Shown: one piece after another, positions 1 to 8,258 of the stretch | Position numbering within the stretch: the stretch's first letter is position 1 | Layout: each line of letters starts with the position of its first letter | Assembly (NCBI GenBank): GCA_003248655.1 | Contig: QFPM01000016.1 | Span: 1-64,000 of the forward strand | Source: Microbacterium sp. | GTDB taxonomy: Bacteria > Actinomycetota > Actinomycetes > Actinomycetales > Microbacteriaceae | DNA length: 64,000 bases | Reading direction: 5' to 3' | Position numbers and translations under genes: made by a program | Notes under the pieces: generated by a model | What the model saw: the letters and a program-made list of their open reading frames with translations, nothing else | What the model was told of the DNA's origin: nothing | The model's database searches: none

Positions 1-110
1 CGGATGTGAAGAGTTCTCTCGAAGGATCACACGGTGACCGTCGCCACATTCACAGCGACGTGGCCACCGGATCCGTACACCACGCTATTGGACGCAACCA
101 TGATCGGCGC

Positions 111-743
111 GTGCGGGTGAGCGATGTGGTCTACGAGCAGATCCGTTCGGAGATCATCGAGTGGGATCTGAAGCCCGGTGCGTCGCTGGGCGAGATCGAG
201 ACCGCCGAGCGGGTGGGCGTCTCTCGCACGCCGGTGCGCGAGGCTTTCGCACGGCTCGCCGCCGAGGGCCTCGTGGTCACCTCCGGGCGCACGGTGCGCG
301 TCGCGCCGCTGTCGCGCCAGCACGTCATCGAGTACTACGAGCTGCGCGAGGCGCTCGAGACCGCGAGCGTGCGGCTGGCCGCGAAGCGGCGCGACCCGGT
401 CCGCTTCGATGCGATCATCCGAGAGCTGCGCGCGAGCCTCGAGGGTCTCGAGGAGCTCGATCCGAACCGGCTGTACCTCCTCGCGAGCGAGCTCGACGCG
501 GCGATCGAGGAGGCGGCGGCATCCCGCTACATCAGCTCCGCGCTCGACGACCTCGGCGGACAGATGGCGCGCGTGCGCCACTATTCGCGGTCGGACGGCG
601 AGCGCCTGGCACGGGCGGCGGAGGAGCACATCGTGATCGCGGAGGCGATCCTCGCCGGCGACGAGCTGCTCTCGGTCAGTGCGACGACCGTGCATCTGCG
701 AAACAGCCTCGCCACGGTTCTGCGGTCGCTTCCCGAAGACTGA
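111..743 (+). CDS. GntR-family transcriptional regulator (FCD/FadR-type)
   Basis: About 210 aa. An N-terminal winged HTH (VSRTPVREAFARLAAEGLV, roughly residues 35-55) is the GntR signature. An all-helical C-terminal FCD-like ligand domain follows, with YELREALE and a late EEH.VIAEAI motif, as in regulators of organic-acid or acyl-CoA catabolism. The GTG start at 111 is chosen because the family begins a few residues before VYEQIRSEIIEWDLKPG; the frame is open back to an ATG at 6 but that extension looks non-conserved. It faces the etf operon, and a perfect palindrome lies between them (843-854), so it probably represses etfBA and perhaps itself. The ligand cannot be told from sequence. Confidence 0.88.
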   Translation: MRVSDVVYEQIRSEIIEWDLKPGASLGEIETAERVGVSRTPVREAFARLAAEGLVVTSGRTVRVAPLSRQHVIEYYELREALETASVRLAAKRRDPVRFDAIIRELRASLEGLEELDPNRLYLLASELDAAIEEAAASRYISSALDDLGGQMARVRHYSRSDGERLARAAEEHIVIAEAILAGDELLSVSATTVHLRNSLATVLRSLPED

Positions 744-758
744 CGCCTGACGCAGGAC

Positions 759-764
759 GTATAC
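759..764. promoter_or_regulatory. Candidate secondary GntR half-palindrome (GTATAC)
   Basis: The hexamer GTATAC, in the context CGTATACA, recurs 16 bases after the GntR stop. It shares 7 of 8 bases with the core TGTATACA of the better palindrome at 843-854. It may be a weaker second operator; chance is possible for so short a match. Confidence 0.35.
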
Positions 765-842
765 AACGGTCGGGATCCGCTGATCCGGGATCGTCTGCAA
801 AGGCGCGGATCTGTCGGTTTGCGAAATCCCTGCGCGCGTGCA

Positions 843-854
843 AATGTATACATT
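843..854. promoter_or_regulatory. Perfect palindrome AATGTATACATT, likely GntR operator
   Basis: A perfect 12-bp AT-rich palindrome in otherwise GC-rich DNA, between the GntR gene and the etf operon. GntR/FCD regulators bind short palindromes with a central TATAC-like core, so this is the natural operator candidate. It is about 68 bases upstream of the first start codon of the etf transcript. Confidence 0.6.
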
Positions 855-921
855 GAGGGCGAGGATGCCTGAGACGGGGTCATCCGTTCAGGTCCGCCCG
901 CAGCGTGACGAAGGAGACACC

Positions 922-1005
922 GTGGGTTTTCTTGATGGCAGGGCCGTGACGGCGCCGGTCGGCGGGCATCCGCTGAGCGAGAGCGCGGGGGAGCCGCGCT
1001 CATGA
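922..1005 (+). CDS. 27-aa leader ORF resembling a dehydrogenase N-terminus
   Basis: A GTG start with a strong Shine-Dalgarno (GAAGGAG at 910-916) opens a 27-codon frame beginning MGFLDGRAV. Its TGA overlaps the etfB ATG (ATGA, 1002-1005), so it may couple translation into etfB. The first residues resemble the start of short-chain dehydrogenases (MGxLDGRVxxVTG), but the frame leaves the family at once. It may be the stub of a deleted SDR gene or a small coupling peptide. Confidence 0.45.
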   Translation: MGFLDGRAVTAPVGGHPLSESAGEPRS

Positions 1006-1778
1006 GGATCGTGGTGCTGGTCAAAGAGGTCCCCGACACGTACGGCGACCGCAAGCTCGACCTCGAGACCGGCCTCGCCGATCGCGGTGCGAGCGAGGCG
1101 GTGCTCGACGAGATCGGCGAACGCGCGCTCGAAGTGGCGCTGAGCCACGCGGATGCCCACGCCGGCACCGAGGTCGTGCTGCTGTCGATGTCGCCCGAGT
1201 CGGCCGTGACGTCGCTGCGCAAGGGGCTCGCGATGGGCGCGGCATCCGCGGTGCAGGTCGTCGACGAGCGGCTGGCCGGCGCCGACCTGGGGCTCACCGC
1301 GGAGGTGCTCGCCGCCGCGGTGGCCCGTGCCGGCTTCGACCTGGTGATCACCGGCAACCAGTCCACCGACGGATCGGGCGGCATCCTGCCCGCCATGATC
1401 GCCGAGCGTCTGCGCGTCGCGCAGCTGACCGCCCTCGTCTCGGTCGACCTCACCGACGACGCCGTGCGCGGCCAGCGCCGCACCGAGTCGGGCATCGCCA
1501 CGGTCTCGGCGAGCCTGCCCGCGGTCATCTCGATCACCGAGGCACTGCCGGATGCGCGCTTCCCGAACTTCAAGGGGATCATGGCGGCCAAGAAGAAGCC
1601 GTTCGAGACGATCTCCCTCGGCGACCTCGGCATCGACCCCGAGCGCGCGGATGCACCGCGCTCCATCATGACGGCGATCGCCGAGCGCCCGGCGCGCGAA
1701 GCCGGCACGAAGATCACGGACGAGGGCGACGCCGGCGAGCAGTTGGCGGCCTTCCTGGTGCAGAACCAGCTGGTGTAA
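1002..1778 (+). CDS. etfB: Electron transfer flavoprotein subunit beta
   Basis: 258 aa, the normal length. It opens MRIVVLVKEVPDT, the ETF-beta N-terminus, and carries the alpha/beta fold with TGNQSTDGSGGILPAMIA (about 118-135), matching the family loop (TGxQAxDxDxxxxG). ETF is the soluble FAD/AMP heterodimer that takes electrons from acyl-CoA dehydrogenases. Its ATG overlaps the stop of a 27-aa leader ORF, and etfA follows after 10 bases, so the pair is co-translated. The acyl-CoA dehydrogenase at 10406 is an obvious donor. Confidence 0.95.
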   Translation: MRIVVLVKEVPDTYGDRKLDLETGLADRGASEAVLDEIGERALEVALSHADAHAGTEVVLLSMSPESAVTSLRKGLAMGAASAVQVVDERLAGADLGLTAEVLAAAVARAGFDLVITGNQSTDGSGGILPAMIAERLRVAQLTALVSVDLTDDAVRGQRRTESGIATVSASLPAVISITEALPDARFPNFKGIMAAKKKPFETISLGDLGIDPERADAPRSIMTAIAERPAREAGTKITDEGDAGEQLAAFLVQNQLV

Positions 1779-1788
1779 GGGGACGACG

Positions 1789-2769
1789 ATGAACTTCGCA
1801 CATGATTCCATCCTGGTGATGCTCGAGACGGCCGCGACGGGCGGGCTCGAGAAGAGCTCCGCCGGCTTGCTCGCCGCGGCGGCCGCCGTCGGCACCCCGG
1901 TCGCGCTGATCGTCGCGCCGGCGGACGCGCAGGCGGCGCTCGCGGCGGATGCCGGTGCCCTCGGCGCCGCCGCCGTGCTGACCGCGCCGCTCGATGACCC
2001 GTCGGCGCTCACCGTGCCGTTCGTCGACGCCCTCGAAGCCGCCCACCGGCTCGTGGCCCCCGATGCCGTGCTGCTGTCGAACTCGGTCGACGGGCGCGAT
2101 GCCGCCGGCGGGTTCGCGGCGCGCGTCGGACTCGGGGTCGCGGTCGACGCGATCGGCGTCTCGCGGGATGCCGAAGGCGTCGTCGCCCACCACTCCGTCT
2201 ACGGCGGGGCGTACAACGTCGACTCGGCCGTCACCTTCGGCGCTCCCGTGATCACGGTGCGTCAGGGCTCCATCGACGCCCGCGCGGAGGCCCGCACTCC
2301 TGAGGTCGAGGTTCTCGCGGTGGCGGCATCCGACCGTCCTGTCGCCTCCGTCGACGGATTCGAGGCCGCCCCGGCGACCTCGGCGCGTCCCGAGCTGCGC
2401 GGAGCCGCGAAGGTCGTCTCCGGCGGCCGCGGCCTCGGGTCCGAGCAGCAGTTCGTGCTCGTCGACCAGCTCGCCGACGTGCTCGGCGCCGCCGTGGGCG
2501 CCTCGCGTGCCGCGGTGGACGCCGGCTACATCCCGCAGTCGGCCCAGGTCGGGCAGACCGGTGTGTCGGTGTCGCCGCAGCTGTACATCGCCCTCGGCAT
2601 CTCGGGTGCGATCCAGCACAAGGCCGGGATGCAGACCGCGAAGACCATCGTCGCGATCAACAAGGATGCCGACGCCCCCATCTTCGACATCGCCGACTTC
2701 GGCGTGGTCGGCGACCTGTTCACCGTGGTGCCGCAGCTGATCACCGCACTCGAGGCGCGGAAGGCGTAA
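1789..2769 (+). CDS. etfA: Electron transfer flavoprotein subunit alpha
   Basis: 326 aa. The C-terminal FAD domain is nearly canonical: GASRAAVDAGYIP, then QVGQTG, then the SGAIQH segment and INKDADAPIFDIADFGVVGD (about 240-310). These residues hold FAD and contact acyl-CoA dehydrogenases. It forms the heterodimer with EtfB encoded immediately upstream; a GGGGACGACG stretch serves as ribosome site. The next gene, a membrane cytochrome b, starts 4 bases after the stop, implying one transcript and probably one electron path. Confidence 0.96.
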   Translation: MNFAHDSILVMLETAATGGLEKSSAGLLAAAAAVGTPVALIVAPADAQAALAADAGALGAAAVLTAPLDDPSALTVPFVDALEAAHRLVAPDAVLLSNSVDGRDAAGGFAARVGLGVAVDAIGVSRDAEGVVAHHSVYGGAYNVDSAVTFGAPVITVRQGSIDARAEARTPEVEVLAVAASDRPVASVDGFEAAPATSARPELRGAAKVVSGGRGLGSEQQFVLVDQLADVLGAAVGASRAAVDAGYIPQSAQVGQTGVSVSPQLYIALGISGAIQHKAGMQTAKTIVAINKDADAPIFDIADFGVVGDLFTVVPQLITALEARKA

Positions 2770-2773
2770 CCCG

Positions 2774-4147
2774 ATGGCGACGTACGGGAGCACTGTCCGG
2801 CGCGGGCTGCCGCGCACCCGTGGTGGGCTGCCCTGGCCCGCCGGAGGCGACGCGCCGGTCGCGGTGGCGTCTGCAGTCGAGGAGCCCGTGGCTGTGGCTC
2901 CGGTCGCGGCGCCCGTCTCGGCACCTGCTGCGGCAGCTGTTGCGGCTGCGCCGGTTGCGCCGGTTGCCGCGGCTCCCGCCGGCCCTGTGCGCCGGGGGCT
3001 GCCGCGGGTGAAGGGCGGGGAGCCCTGGCCGCCGGCCGGGTTCGCCGCCGTCGCCGCGGCGGCGGCATCCGTCGCCGATGCTCCGGCATCCGTCATCGCC
3101 GTCGCAGACCCTCCCGCGGCCCCCGTCCACGACGTCTCCACGCCGCTGCCGTTCGAGCCGACGGCGTTCCCCGGGGCCGAGGCGATCCGCTGGAACGCGG
3201 AGCGACGCACCCGCACCGTCCCGGTCGAGGCGCCCGAACCGGCCCGGATCGGTCCGTTCACGAAGGGCCAGTGGGCCGGGGTCGTCGTCATCGGCGGTGC
3301 CGGGCTGCTGTTCGCGGCGGGGATGGTCGTGCTGTTCGTGCGCTGGCTGCTCAGTCTGCCGCTCATGCAGGACTTCACCACGACGTATCCGGGGGAGTAC
3401 CACCTTCCCGAAGGGGCCCCCGTGGGGTTCCCGGCCTGGCTCGGCTGGCAGCACTTCTTCAACGTGTTCCTGATGGTGCTGATCATCCGCACCGGCCTCA
3501 CGGTGCGCCGCGAGAAGCGACCGACCGTGTTCTGGTCACCCAGGTCGAACCCGGCGCGCAAGATCAGCCTGACGCTGTGGTTCCACCAGTCGCTGGACAT
3601 CCTGTGGCTCGTCAACGGCGTCGTGTTCGTCGTACTGCTGTTCGCGACCGGGCAGTGGATGCGCATCGTCCCCACGTCGTGGGAGGTCTTCCCGAACGCG
3701 ATCACCGCGGCGCTGAAGTACCTGTCGCTGGACTGGCCCACCGAAGACGGCTGGGTGAACTACAACAGCCTGCAGCAGCTCGCGTACTTCACCACCGTGT
3801 TCGTGGCCGCACCGCTGGCTGCGCTCACCGGTGTGCGCATGTCGGGCATCTGGCCGAAGAACGCGAAGCGACTCTCGCAGGCGTACCCGGTGGAGGTGGC
3901 CCGGGCGGTGCACTTCCCGGTGATGCTCTACTTCGTGCTGTTCATCATCGTGCACGTCGCCCTCGTGTTCGCGACCGGGGCGCTGCGCAACCTCAACCAC
4001 ATGTACGGGGGCTCGGACCAGGTCAACTGGACCGGCTTCTGGATCTTCGTCGCCTCGCTCGTCGTGATCGCCGCCGTTTGGATCGCCGCCCGTCCCCTCG
4101 TGCTGGCGCCGATCGCGCGCCTGTTCGGCAAGGTCAGCGGTCGCTGA
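2774..4147 (+). CDS. Membrane cytochrome b / b561-type protein with duplicated RGLPR-GG-PWP motif
   Basis: 457 aa. Residues 1-130 are an Ala/Pro/Val-rich, presumably cytoplasmic tail holding two copies of VRRGLPRxxGGxPWP (8-22 and 72-86). The rest has about five membrane spans with histidines typical of di-heme cytochrome b (WHHFFNV-like segment near 225, WFHQSLD near 272, HFPVMLYF and IIVHVALV near 380-395). It follows etfA by 4 bases. No ETF:quinone oxidoreductase gene is seen here, so this protein could be the membrane acceptor that passes ETF electrons to quinone; that is inference. Heme ligands cannot be assigned firmly without alignment. Confidence 0.8.
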   Translation: MATYGSTVRRGLPRTRGGLPWPAGGDAPVAVASAVEEPVAVAPVAAPVSAPAAAAVAAAPVAPVAAAPAGPVRRGLPRVKGGEPWPPAGFAAVAAAAASVADAPASVIAVADPPAAPVHDVSTPLPFEPTAFPGAEAIRWNAERRTRTVPVEAPEPARIGPFTKGQWAGVVVIGGAGLLFAAGMVVLFVRWLLSLPLMQDFTTTYPGEYHLPEGAPVGFPAWLGWQHFFNVFLMVLIIRTGLTVRREKRPTVFWSPRSNPARKISLTLWFHQSLDILWLVNGVVFVVLLFATGQWMRIVPTSWEVFPNAITAALKYLSLDWPTEDGWVNYNSLQQLAYFTTVFVAAPLAALTGVRMSGIWPKNAKRLSQAYPVEVARAVHFPVMLYFVLFIIVHVALVFATGALRNLNHMYGGSDQVNWTGFWIFVASLVVIAAVWIAARPLVLAPIARLFGKVSGR

Positions 4148-4156
4148 CAAAGCCCT

Positions 4157-4194
4157 CGCCCGGATGCCCCGAGACCACTCGGGGCATCCGGGCG
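4157..4194 (+). terminator. Intrinsic terminator-like hairpin after the etf/cytochrome operon
   Basis: A perfect 17-bp stem (left arm CGCCCGGATGCCCCGAG, loop ACCA) starts 10 bases after the cytochrome stop. There is no U-tract, which is usual for actinobacterial terminators. Confidence 0.8.
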
Positions 4195-4241
4195 ATCGCA
4201 TGTCCGGGGGCGGACCGCCCGCCGGCGAGGGGCAGCAGAAA

Positions 4242-4282
4242 GGCCGCGTGCCGCGACCCGGATGGGATCGCGGCACGCGGCC
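4242..4282 (-). terminator. Terminator hairpin for the leftward ALDH operon
   Basis: A perfect 15-bp stem (GGCCGCGTGCCGCGA with its complement at 4268-4282, 11-base loop) lies just beyond the ALDH stop. On the minus strand it is followed by TTTCTG, consistent with termination of leftward transcription. Confidence 0.78.
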
Positions 4283-4294
4283 TTCGCGTGCGGA

Positions 4295-5692
4295 TCAGCC
4301 GACGATGTACGACTTCACGTTGGCGTAGGCATCCATCCCGCTCTCGCCGAGCTCACGGCCTACGCCGGACGCCTTCGTGCCGCCGAACGGAACCTCGATG
4401 GGGGCTCCGAAGTAGCGGTTGATGCCGACGCCGCCGGTCTCGAGAGCCTCCGCGACGCGGGTCGCCTCCTCGATGTCCTCGCCGAACACCGTGCCGGTCA
4501 GCCCGTACTTGGTGTCGTTCGCGAGGGCGATGGCGGCATCCGCATCCGGCACACGGTAGATCATGCCGAGCGGGCCGAACGCCTCCTCCGAGTAGATCGT
4601 CATCTCGGGGGTGATGTCGGTCAGCACCGCAGGCGTGAAGAACGCGCCGGGACCGTCCACACGACCGCCGGGCACCACGACCGTCGCGCCCTTGTCGACG
4701 GCATCCTGATACAGCCCCTGCAGCTCGTCCGCCGCGGCGATGCTCGAGAGCGGACCCACGGTCGTCTCGGGGTCGAACGGGTCGCCGACCTTCGCGCCGG
4801 CGAAGACCGCCGCGTACGTCGCGATGAACTCGTCGGCGACCTTGTCGGTGACGATGACGCGCTTGGGCGACACGCAGATCTGGCCGGCGTTGCCGAGGCG
4901 GATCTGGGCGGCGAGTCCGGCGGCGCGCTGCACGTCGGCCGAGTCCAGCACGATGAACGGGTCGGAGCCACCGAGCTCCAGCACCACCGGCTTGATGTGC
5001 TCGCCGGCCTGGCGGCCGATGATCGAGCCGACGCGATCCGACCCGGTGAAGGTCACCGAGCGCACGCGACGGTCCGCGATGAACCGCGAGATCTGATCGC
5101 TCGTGATGAGCGCCGTCTGATAGACGCCCTCCGGGAACCCGGCTTCGCGGAACCACTCATCGAACAGCAGCGACGAGTTCACCGTGAGACCCGCGGGCTT
5201 CAGCAGGATGGTGTTGCCGAGCATCAGTGTCGGCGCGGCGGCGCGCATCGCCTGGTACGCCGGCACGTTCCACGGCTCGACGGCCAGCGTGACGCCGGTC
5301 GCCTCGAGCTTCGTGTAGGCCCGGCTCGCACCGGCCATCTGCGCCTCGCGCGGGGCGAGCAGACGCGGACCGTTGTCGGCGAAGTAGGAGAACATCCGCT
5401 GGGGGAGCGCCACCTCGCCGACCGCCTGCTTCAGGGGCTTGCCCATCTCCTCGGCGTTGCGGTGCCCGTACTCCTGCGCGTGCGACCCGATGACGTCCAC
5501 CATGCGGCGGAACAGGGCCACGCGCTCGTCGACGGATGTCCGCCGCCACGTCTCGAAGGCGGTCGCGGCGCGGTCGAGGGCGGCATCCGCCTGCTCGTCC
5601 GTCCAGGCATCCCGTCGGTGGACGACCTCGTCGGTCGACGGATTGACCGTCCAGTAGCTGCTGCGCGGCGGTGCATCGATCGTCGTGCTCAT
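4295..5692 (-). CDS. NAD(P)-dependent aldehyde dehydrogenase (short GabD-like type)
   Basis: 465 aa. All catalytic landmarks are present: N142 in EPWNVP, E239 in LELGGSDP, C273 in GQICVSPKR, and the C-terminal PFGGTKASGVGRE. The short length and GGSDPF motif resemble succinate-semialdehyde dehydrogenase-like enzymes. In this setting a fatty or terpenoid aldehyde from P450 plus alcohol dehydrogenase is as plausible a substrate. The ATG at 5692 begins MSTTIDAPPRSSYWTVNP and is preceded by AGAGAGGA. It is the last gene of a leftward operon with MaoC, thiolase, DUF35 and possibly the MBL gene. Confidence 0.9.
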   Translation of the reverse strand: MSTTIDAPPRSSYWTVNPSTDEVVHRRDAWTDEQADAALDRAATAFETWRRTSVDERVALFRRMVDVIGSHAQEYGHRNAEEMGKPLKQAVGEVALPQRMFSYFADNGPRLLAPREAQMAGASRAYTKLEATGVTLAVEPWNVPAYQAMRAAAPTLMLGNTILLKPAGLTVNSSLLFDEWFREAGFPEGVYQTALITSDQISRFIADRRVRSVTFTGSDRVGSIIGRQAGEHIKPVVLELGGSDPFIVLDSADVQRAAGLAAQIRLGNAGQICVSPKRVIVTDKVADEFIATYAAVFAGAKVGDPFDPETTVGPLSSIAAADELQGLYQDAVDKGATVVVPGGRVDGPGAFFTPAVLTDITPEMTIYSEEAFGPLGMIYRVPDADAAIALANDTKYGLTGTVFGEDIEEATRVAEALETGGVGINRYFGAPIEVPFGGTKASGVGRELGESGMDAYANVKSYIVG

Positions 5693-5730
5693 GTGTGATT
5701 CCTCTCTTGTTTCCGAAGGTGCCGGGCGGG

Positions 5731-6585
5731 TCAGCGCAGGGTCATGACTCCGCGGTCGACGACGATGTCGCCGGTCTGCTTCGCGGTCTGGAACAGGGCT
5801 CCGTCCTCGGTCCGCCAGATCGAGACCGTCAGCGTGTCGCCGGGGTCGACGGTCTTCGAGAAGCGGGCGGAGAAGCCGCCGAAGTGGTCGGGGTCCGAAT
5901 CCGCGACCGCGTGCAGCAGAGCTCGCGCGGTGAACCCGTACGTGCACATGCCGTGCAGGATCGGCCGCTCGAACCCGGCCTGGCGGGCGAACTCGGGGTT
6001 GGAATGCAGCGGGTTGCGGTCGCCGGTGAGCCGGTACAGCAGCGCCTGGTCGAGGCGCGTCGGGTACACGATCTGCGCGTCGGGCTCGCGGTCGGGGCGC
6101 GCCCACGGGGCATCCTCGCCGCGCTCGCCGCCCCAGCCGCCCTCGCCGCGGATGAACAGGCTGCTGGAGGTCTTCGCGATCAGCTCGCCGGTGTCGGCAT
6201 CCATGATCTCGTTGCTCGTGTTCACGACCGCCGCCGACCCCTTGTCGTAGACGCTGTCCATCGTGCTGAACGCGGCCACACGGGCCTCCGGCTGGGGCGT
6301 CTTGAAAAGCTCGAAGCTCTGCGCGCCGTGCAGCAGCCGGCGCATGTCCCACGACAGGTTGCCGGCCCGGCCGGTGCGGGGCGCCGCGACGCACACGAAC
6401 GACGGCAGCACCTTCTGCGGCAGCGGGCCGTTCTCGGTGGTGAATTCGAGCTCGTCGAACGGGGCATCCTGACCCGCCCCGACAGACAGCGCATACAGCA
6501 GCGCGTCCTTCGAGGTCCAGGACCCCACGGCGATCTCGGTGCGCGAACCGACCGATGCCTCGACATCTTCCTTGGTGAATGGCAT
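5731..6585 (-). CDS. MaoC-like (R)-specific enoyl-CoA hydratase, double hotdog
   Basis: 284 aa. An N-terminal hotdog half (about 1-145) is followed by a MaoC domain. The hydratase-2 motif YRLTGDRNPLHSNPEFA gives the catalytic pair D189 and H194, then GFERPILHGMCTYG. Such two-domain proteins hydrate enoyl-CoA esters in peroxisome-type beta-oxidation and bacterial sterol or terpenoid side-chain breakdown. The ATG at 6585 has GAAGGAGA upstream. It sits 28 bases after the thiolase stop, so hydration and thiolysis/aldol cleavage are made together. Confidence 0.9.
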   Translation of the reverse strand: MPFTKEDVEASVGSRTEIAVGSWTSKDALLYALSVGAGQDAPFDELEFTTENGPLPQKVLPSFVCVAAPRTGRAGNLSWDMRRLLHGAQSFELFKTPQPEARVAAFSTMDSVYDKGSAAVVNTSNEIMDADTGELIAKTSSSLFIRGEGGWGGERGEDAPWARPDREPDAQIVYPTRLDQALLYRLTGDRNPLHSNPEFARQAGFERPILHGMCTYGFTARALLHAVADSDPDHFGGFSARFSKTVDPGDTLTVSIWRTEDGALFQTAKQTGDIVVDRGVMTLR

Positions 6586-6613
6586 CCGATTGTCTCCTTC
6601 TCTCAGGCCGTCA

Positions 6614-7777
6614 TCACGGCCGCTGGTTGCCGAGCACGAGGCTGCCGCCGGCGCCGAACATCATCCCGACGCCCTGCACGAAGCTGGTGCGCACATCCGG
6701 CACCTGCACGACGGCCTCGCCGCGCAGCTGGCGCACCGCCTCCTGGATGGCGAACATGCCGTACATGCCGCTGTGGGTGTACGAGAGGCCGCCGCCCTGC
6801 GTGTTGATGGGGAGCTTGCCGCCGGGGCGCGTGTGCCCCTCCTTGTAGAAGGCCGCGGACTCTCCCTTGCCGACGAAGCCGGTGTCCTCGAGCATGTAGA
6901 GCGGCAGGTGGGCGAACGCGTCGTAGAACATCACGTGGTCGATGTCGTCATGCGTGACGCCGGCCGTCTCGAACGCCTCCTTCGCGCCACGGCGGAACGG
7001 CCCGAAGCTCTCCAGGTCGTCCATCTGTGACACGATCACGCTCTCGGTGCCCTCGCCCGAGCCGAGGATGTATACGGCCCGGTCGCCGCCGGGCAGGTCG
7101 CGGGCGCGCTCCGCGCTCATCAGCACGAGCGCGCCGCCGGCGTCCGTGACGACGCAGCACATGTCGCGCGTGAACGGGTACGCGATCGGCCGGGCGCTGA
7201 GCACGCCCTCGACGTCGATCGGGTCGCGCCGCTGCGCCCGCTCGTTCGGCATCGCCCACAGGCGCTGCGAGACGACGACCTCGGCGAGATCCTCCCGGGT
7301 GAACCCGCGCGACTTCATGAACGCGAGCACCGGGGTCGTGAAGGATGCGTACGGCGCCAGCGCCCCGTACGGGGCCTCGAACTGGCCGCCCATCGACGTC
7401 GCCGGACGCACGTTGTTGGCCCGGCCCACTCCGGAGCGACCCGATTCGCCGTGCGTGACGAGCACCACGTTCGCCGCGCCCGACGCGATCGCGGCGCACG
7501 CATGCCGCACGAGCGCCATGAAGCTGCAGCCGCCGATCATCGTGCCGTCGGCCCAGCGGGGACGGATGCCGAGCATGTCGGCCAGCTCGATGGCGGACGG
7601 ACCCGCGGTGGCGACGCCGTCGATCTCGGACATCTCGATGCCCGCATCGGCGATGGCGCGGCGGGCCGCGTTCGTGTGCAGGTGGATCATCGAGACGTCG
7701 GGAACGACGCCGATCCGCTCGGTCTCGGCGGCGCCGACGATCGCGATGCTTCCCTGGTGCATGCCGGTCGTCGCCAT
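6614..7777 (-). CDS. SCP2-type thiolase / lipid-transfer-like acyl-CoA lyase
   Basis: 387 aa thiolase fold. C84 in MIGGCSFMALVRHA sits where the thiolase nucleophile is found. C-terminal motifs include YDAFAHLPLYMLEDTGF, GGKLPINTQGGGLSYTHSGMYG and a final G-rich strand. Members of this subgroup pair with a DUF35 OB-fold protein and act as thiolases or, as in sterol side-chain degradation, as retro-aldolases. Exactly such a DUF35 gene lies one base upstream. Thiolase versus aldolase activity cannot be settled from sequence alone. Confidence 0.87.
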   Translation of the reverse strand: MATTGMHQGSIAIVGAAETERIGVVPDVSMIHLHTNAARRAIADAGIEMSEIDGVATAGPSAIELADMLGIRPRWADGTMIGGCSFMALVRHACAAIASGAANVVLVTHGESGRSGVGRANNVRPATSMGGQFEAPYGALAPYASFTTPVLAFMKSRGFTREDLAEVVVSQRLWAMPNERAQRRDPIDVEGVLSARPIAYPFTRDMCCVVTDAGGALVLMSAERARDLPGGDRAVYILGSGEGTESVIVSQMDDLESFGPFRRGAKEAFETAGVTHDDIDHVMFYDAFAHLPLYMLEDTGFVGKGESAAFYKEGHTRPGGKLPINTQGGGLSYTHSGMYGMFAIQEAVRQLRGEAVVQVPDVRTSFVQGVGMMFGAGGSLVLGNQRP

Positions 7778-7778
7778 G

Positions 7779-8189
7779 TCAGCTCCTCGTCTCGGGGGTG
7801 AACACCGGCAGGAACTGATCCCCGCGCGGCTCGAAGCGGACGGCCAGGCGCATGCCCAGCTCGAGGTTCTCGGGCAGCGGCTCGACGTCGACGATGTTCG
7901 ACATCATCCGGACGCCCTCGTCGAGCTCGACCAGCGCGATCACCTGCGGGTCCTTCGACTCGAAGATCGGGAACGGCCGGTAGTTGATGTTGTACGAGGC
8001 GAGAGTGCCCTTGCCCGACACCACGCGCCATTCGACGTCGTCGGACTGGCAGCCCGGGCAGTACGGACGCGGATAGAAGTAGTACTCCTCGCAGGAGTTG
8101 CAGCGCTGGATGCGCAGCTCGCCGATCGCGGTGCCCTCCCAGAACGTCTGCGTCTCCGGCGTGGGAATGGGAACGGGTCCTGCGGACAC
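7779..8189 (-). CDS. OB-fold zinc-ribbon protein (DUF35) partner of the thiolase
   Basis: 136 aa. An N-terminal rubredoxin-like zinc knuckle (C30-x2-C33...C44-x2-C47) is followed by an OB-fold with SGKGTLASYNINYRPF and RMMSNIVDVEP. DUF35 proteins form complexes with SCP2-like thiolases or aldolases and MaoC hydratases, binding the acyl-CoA. The GTG start at 8189 has AAAGGGGC upstream. The stop and the thiolase ATG are separated by a single base, pointing to coupled translation and a stable complex. Confidence 0.9.
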   Translation of the reverse strand: MSAGPVPIPTPETQTFWEGTAIGELRIQRCNSCEEYYFYPRPYCPGCQSDDVEWRVVSGKGTLASYNINYRPFPIFESKDPQVIALVELDEGVRMMSNIVDVEPLPENLELGMRLAVRFEPRGDQFLPVFTPETRS

Positions 8190-8258
8190 GTGCGCCCCTT
8201 TCGTCGTTGTCTTCCCGCCGGGAGCCGCGCTCCCGGCGGATGGGTGATCCGCGCGCCG

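Noticed and set aside
1714..3741. Very long antisense open frames in the GC-rich operons
   Set aside because: They are by-products of third-position GC in real genes with clear family matches on the other strand.
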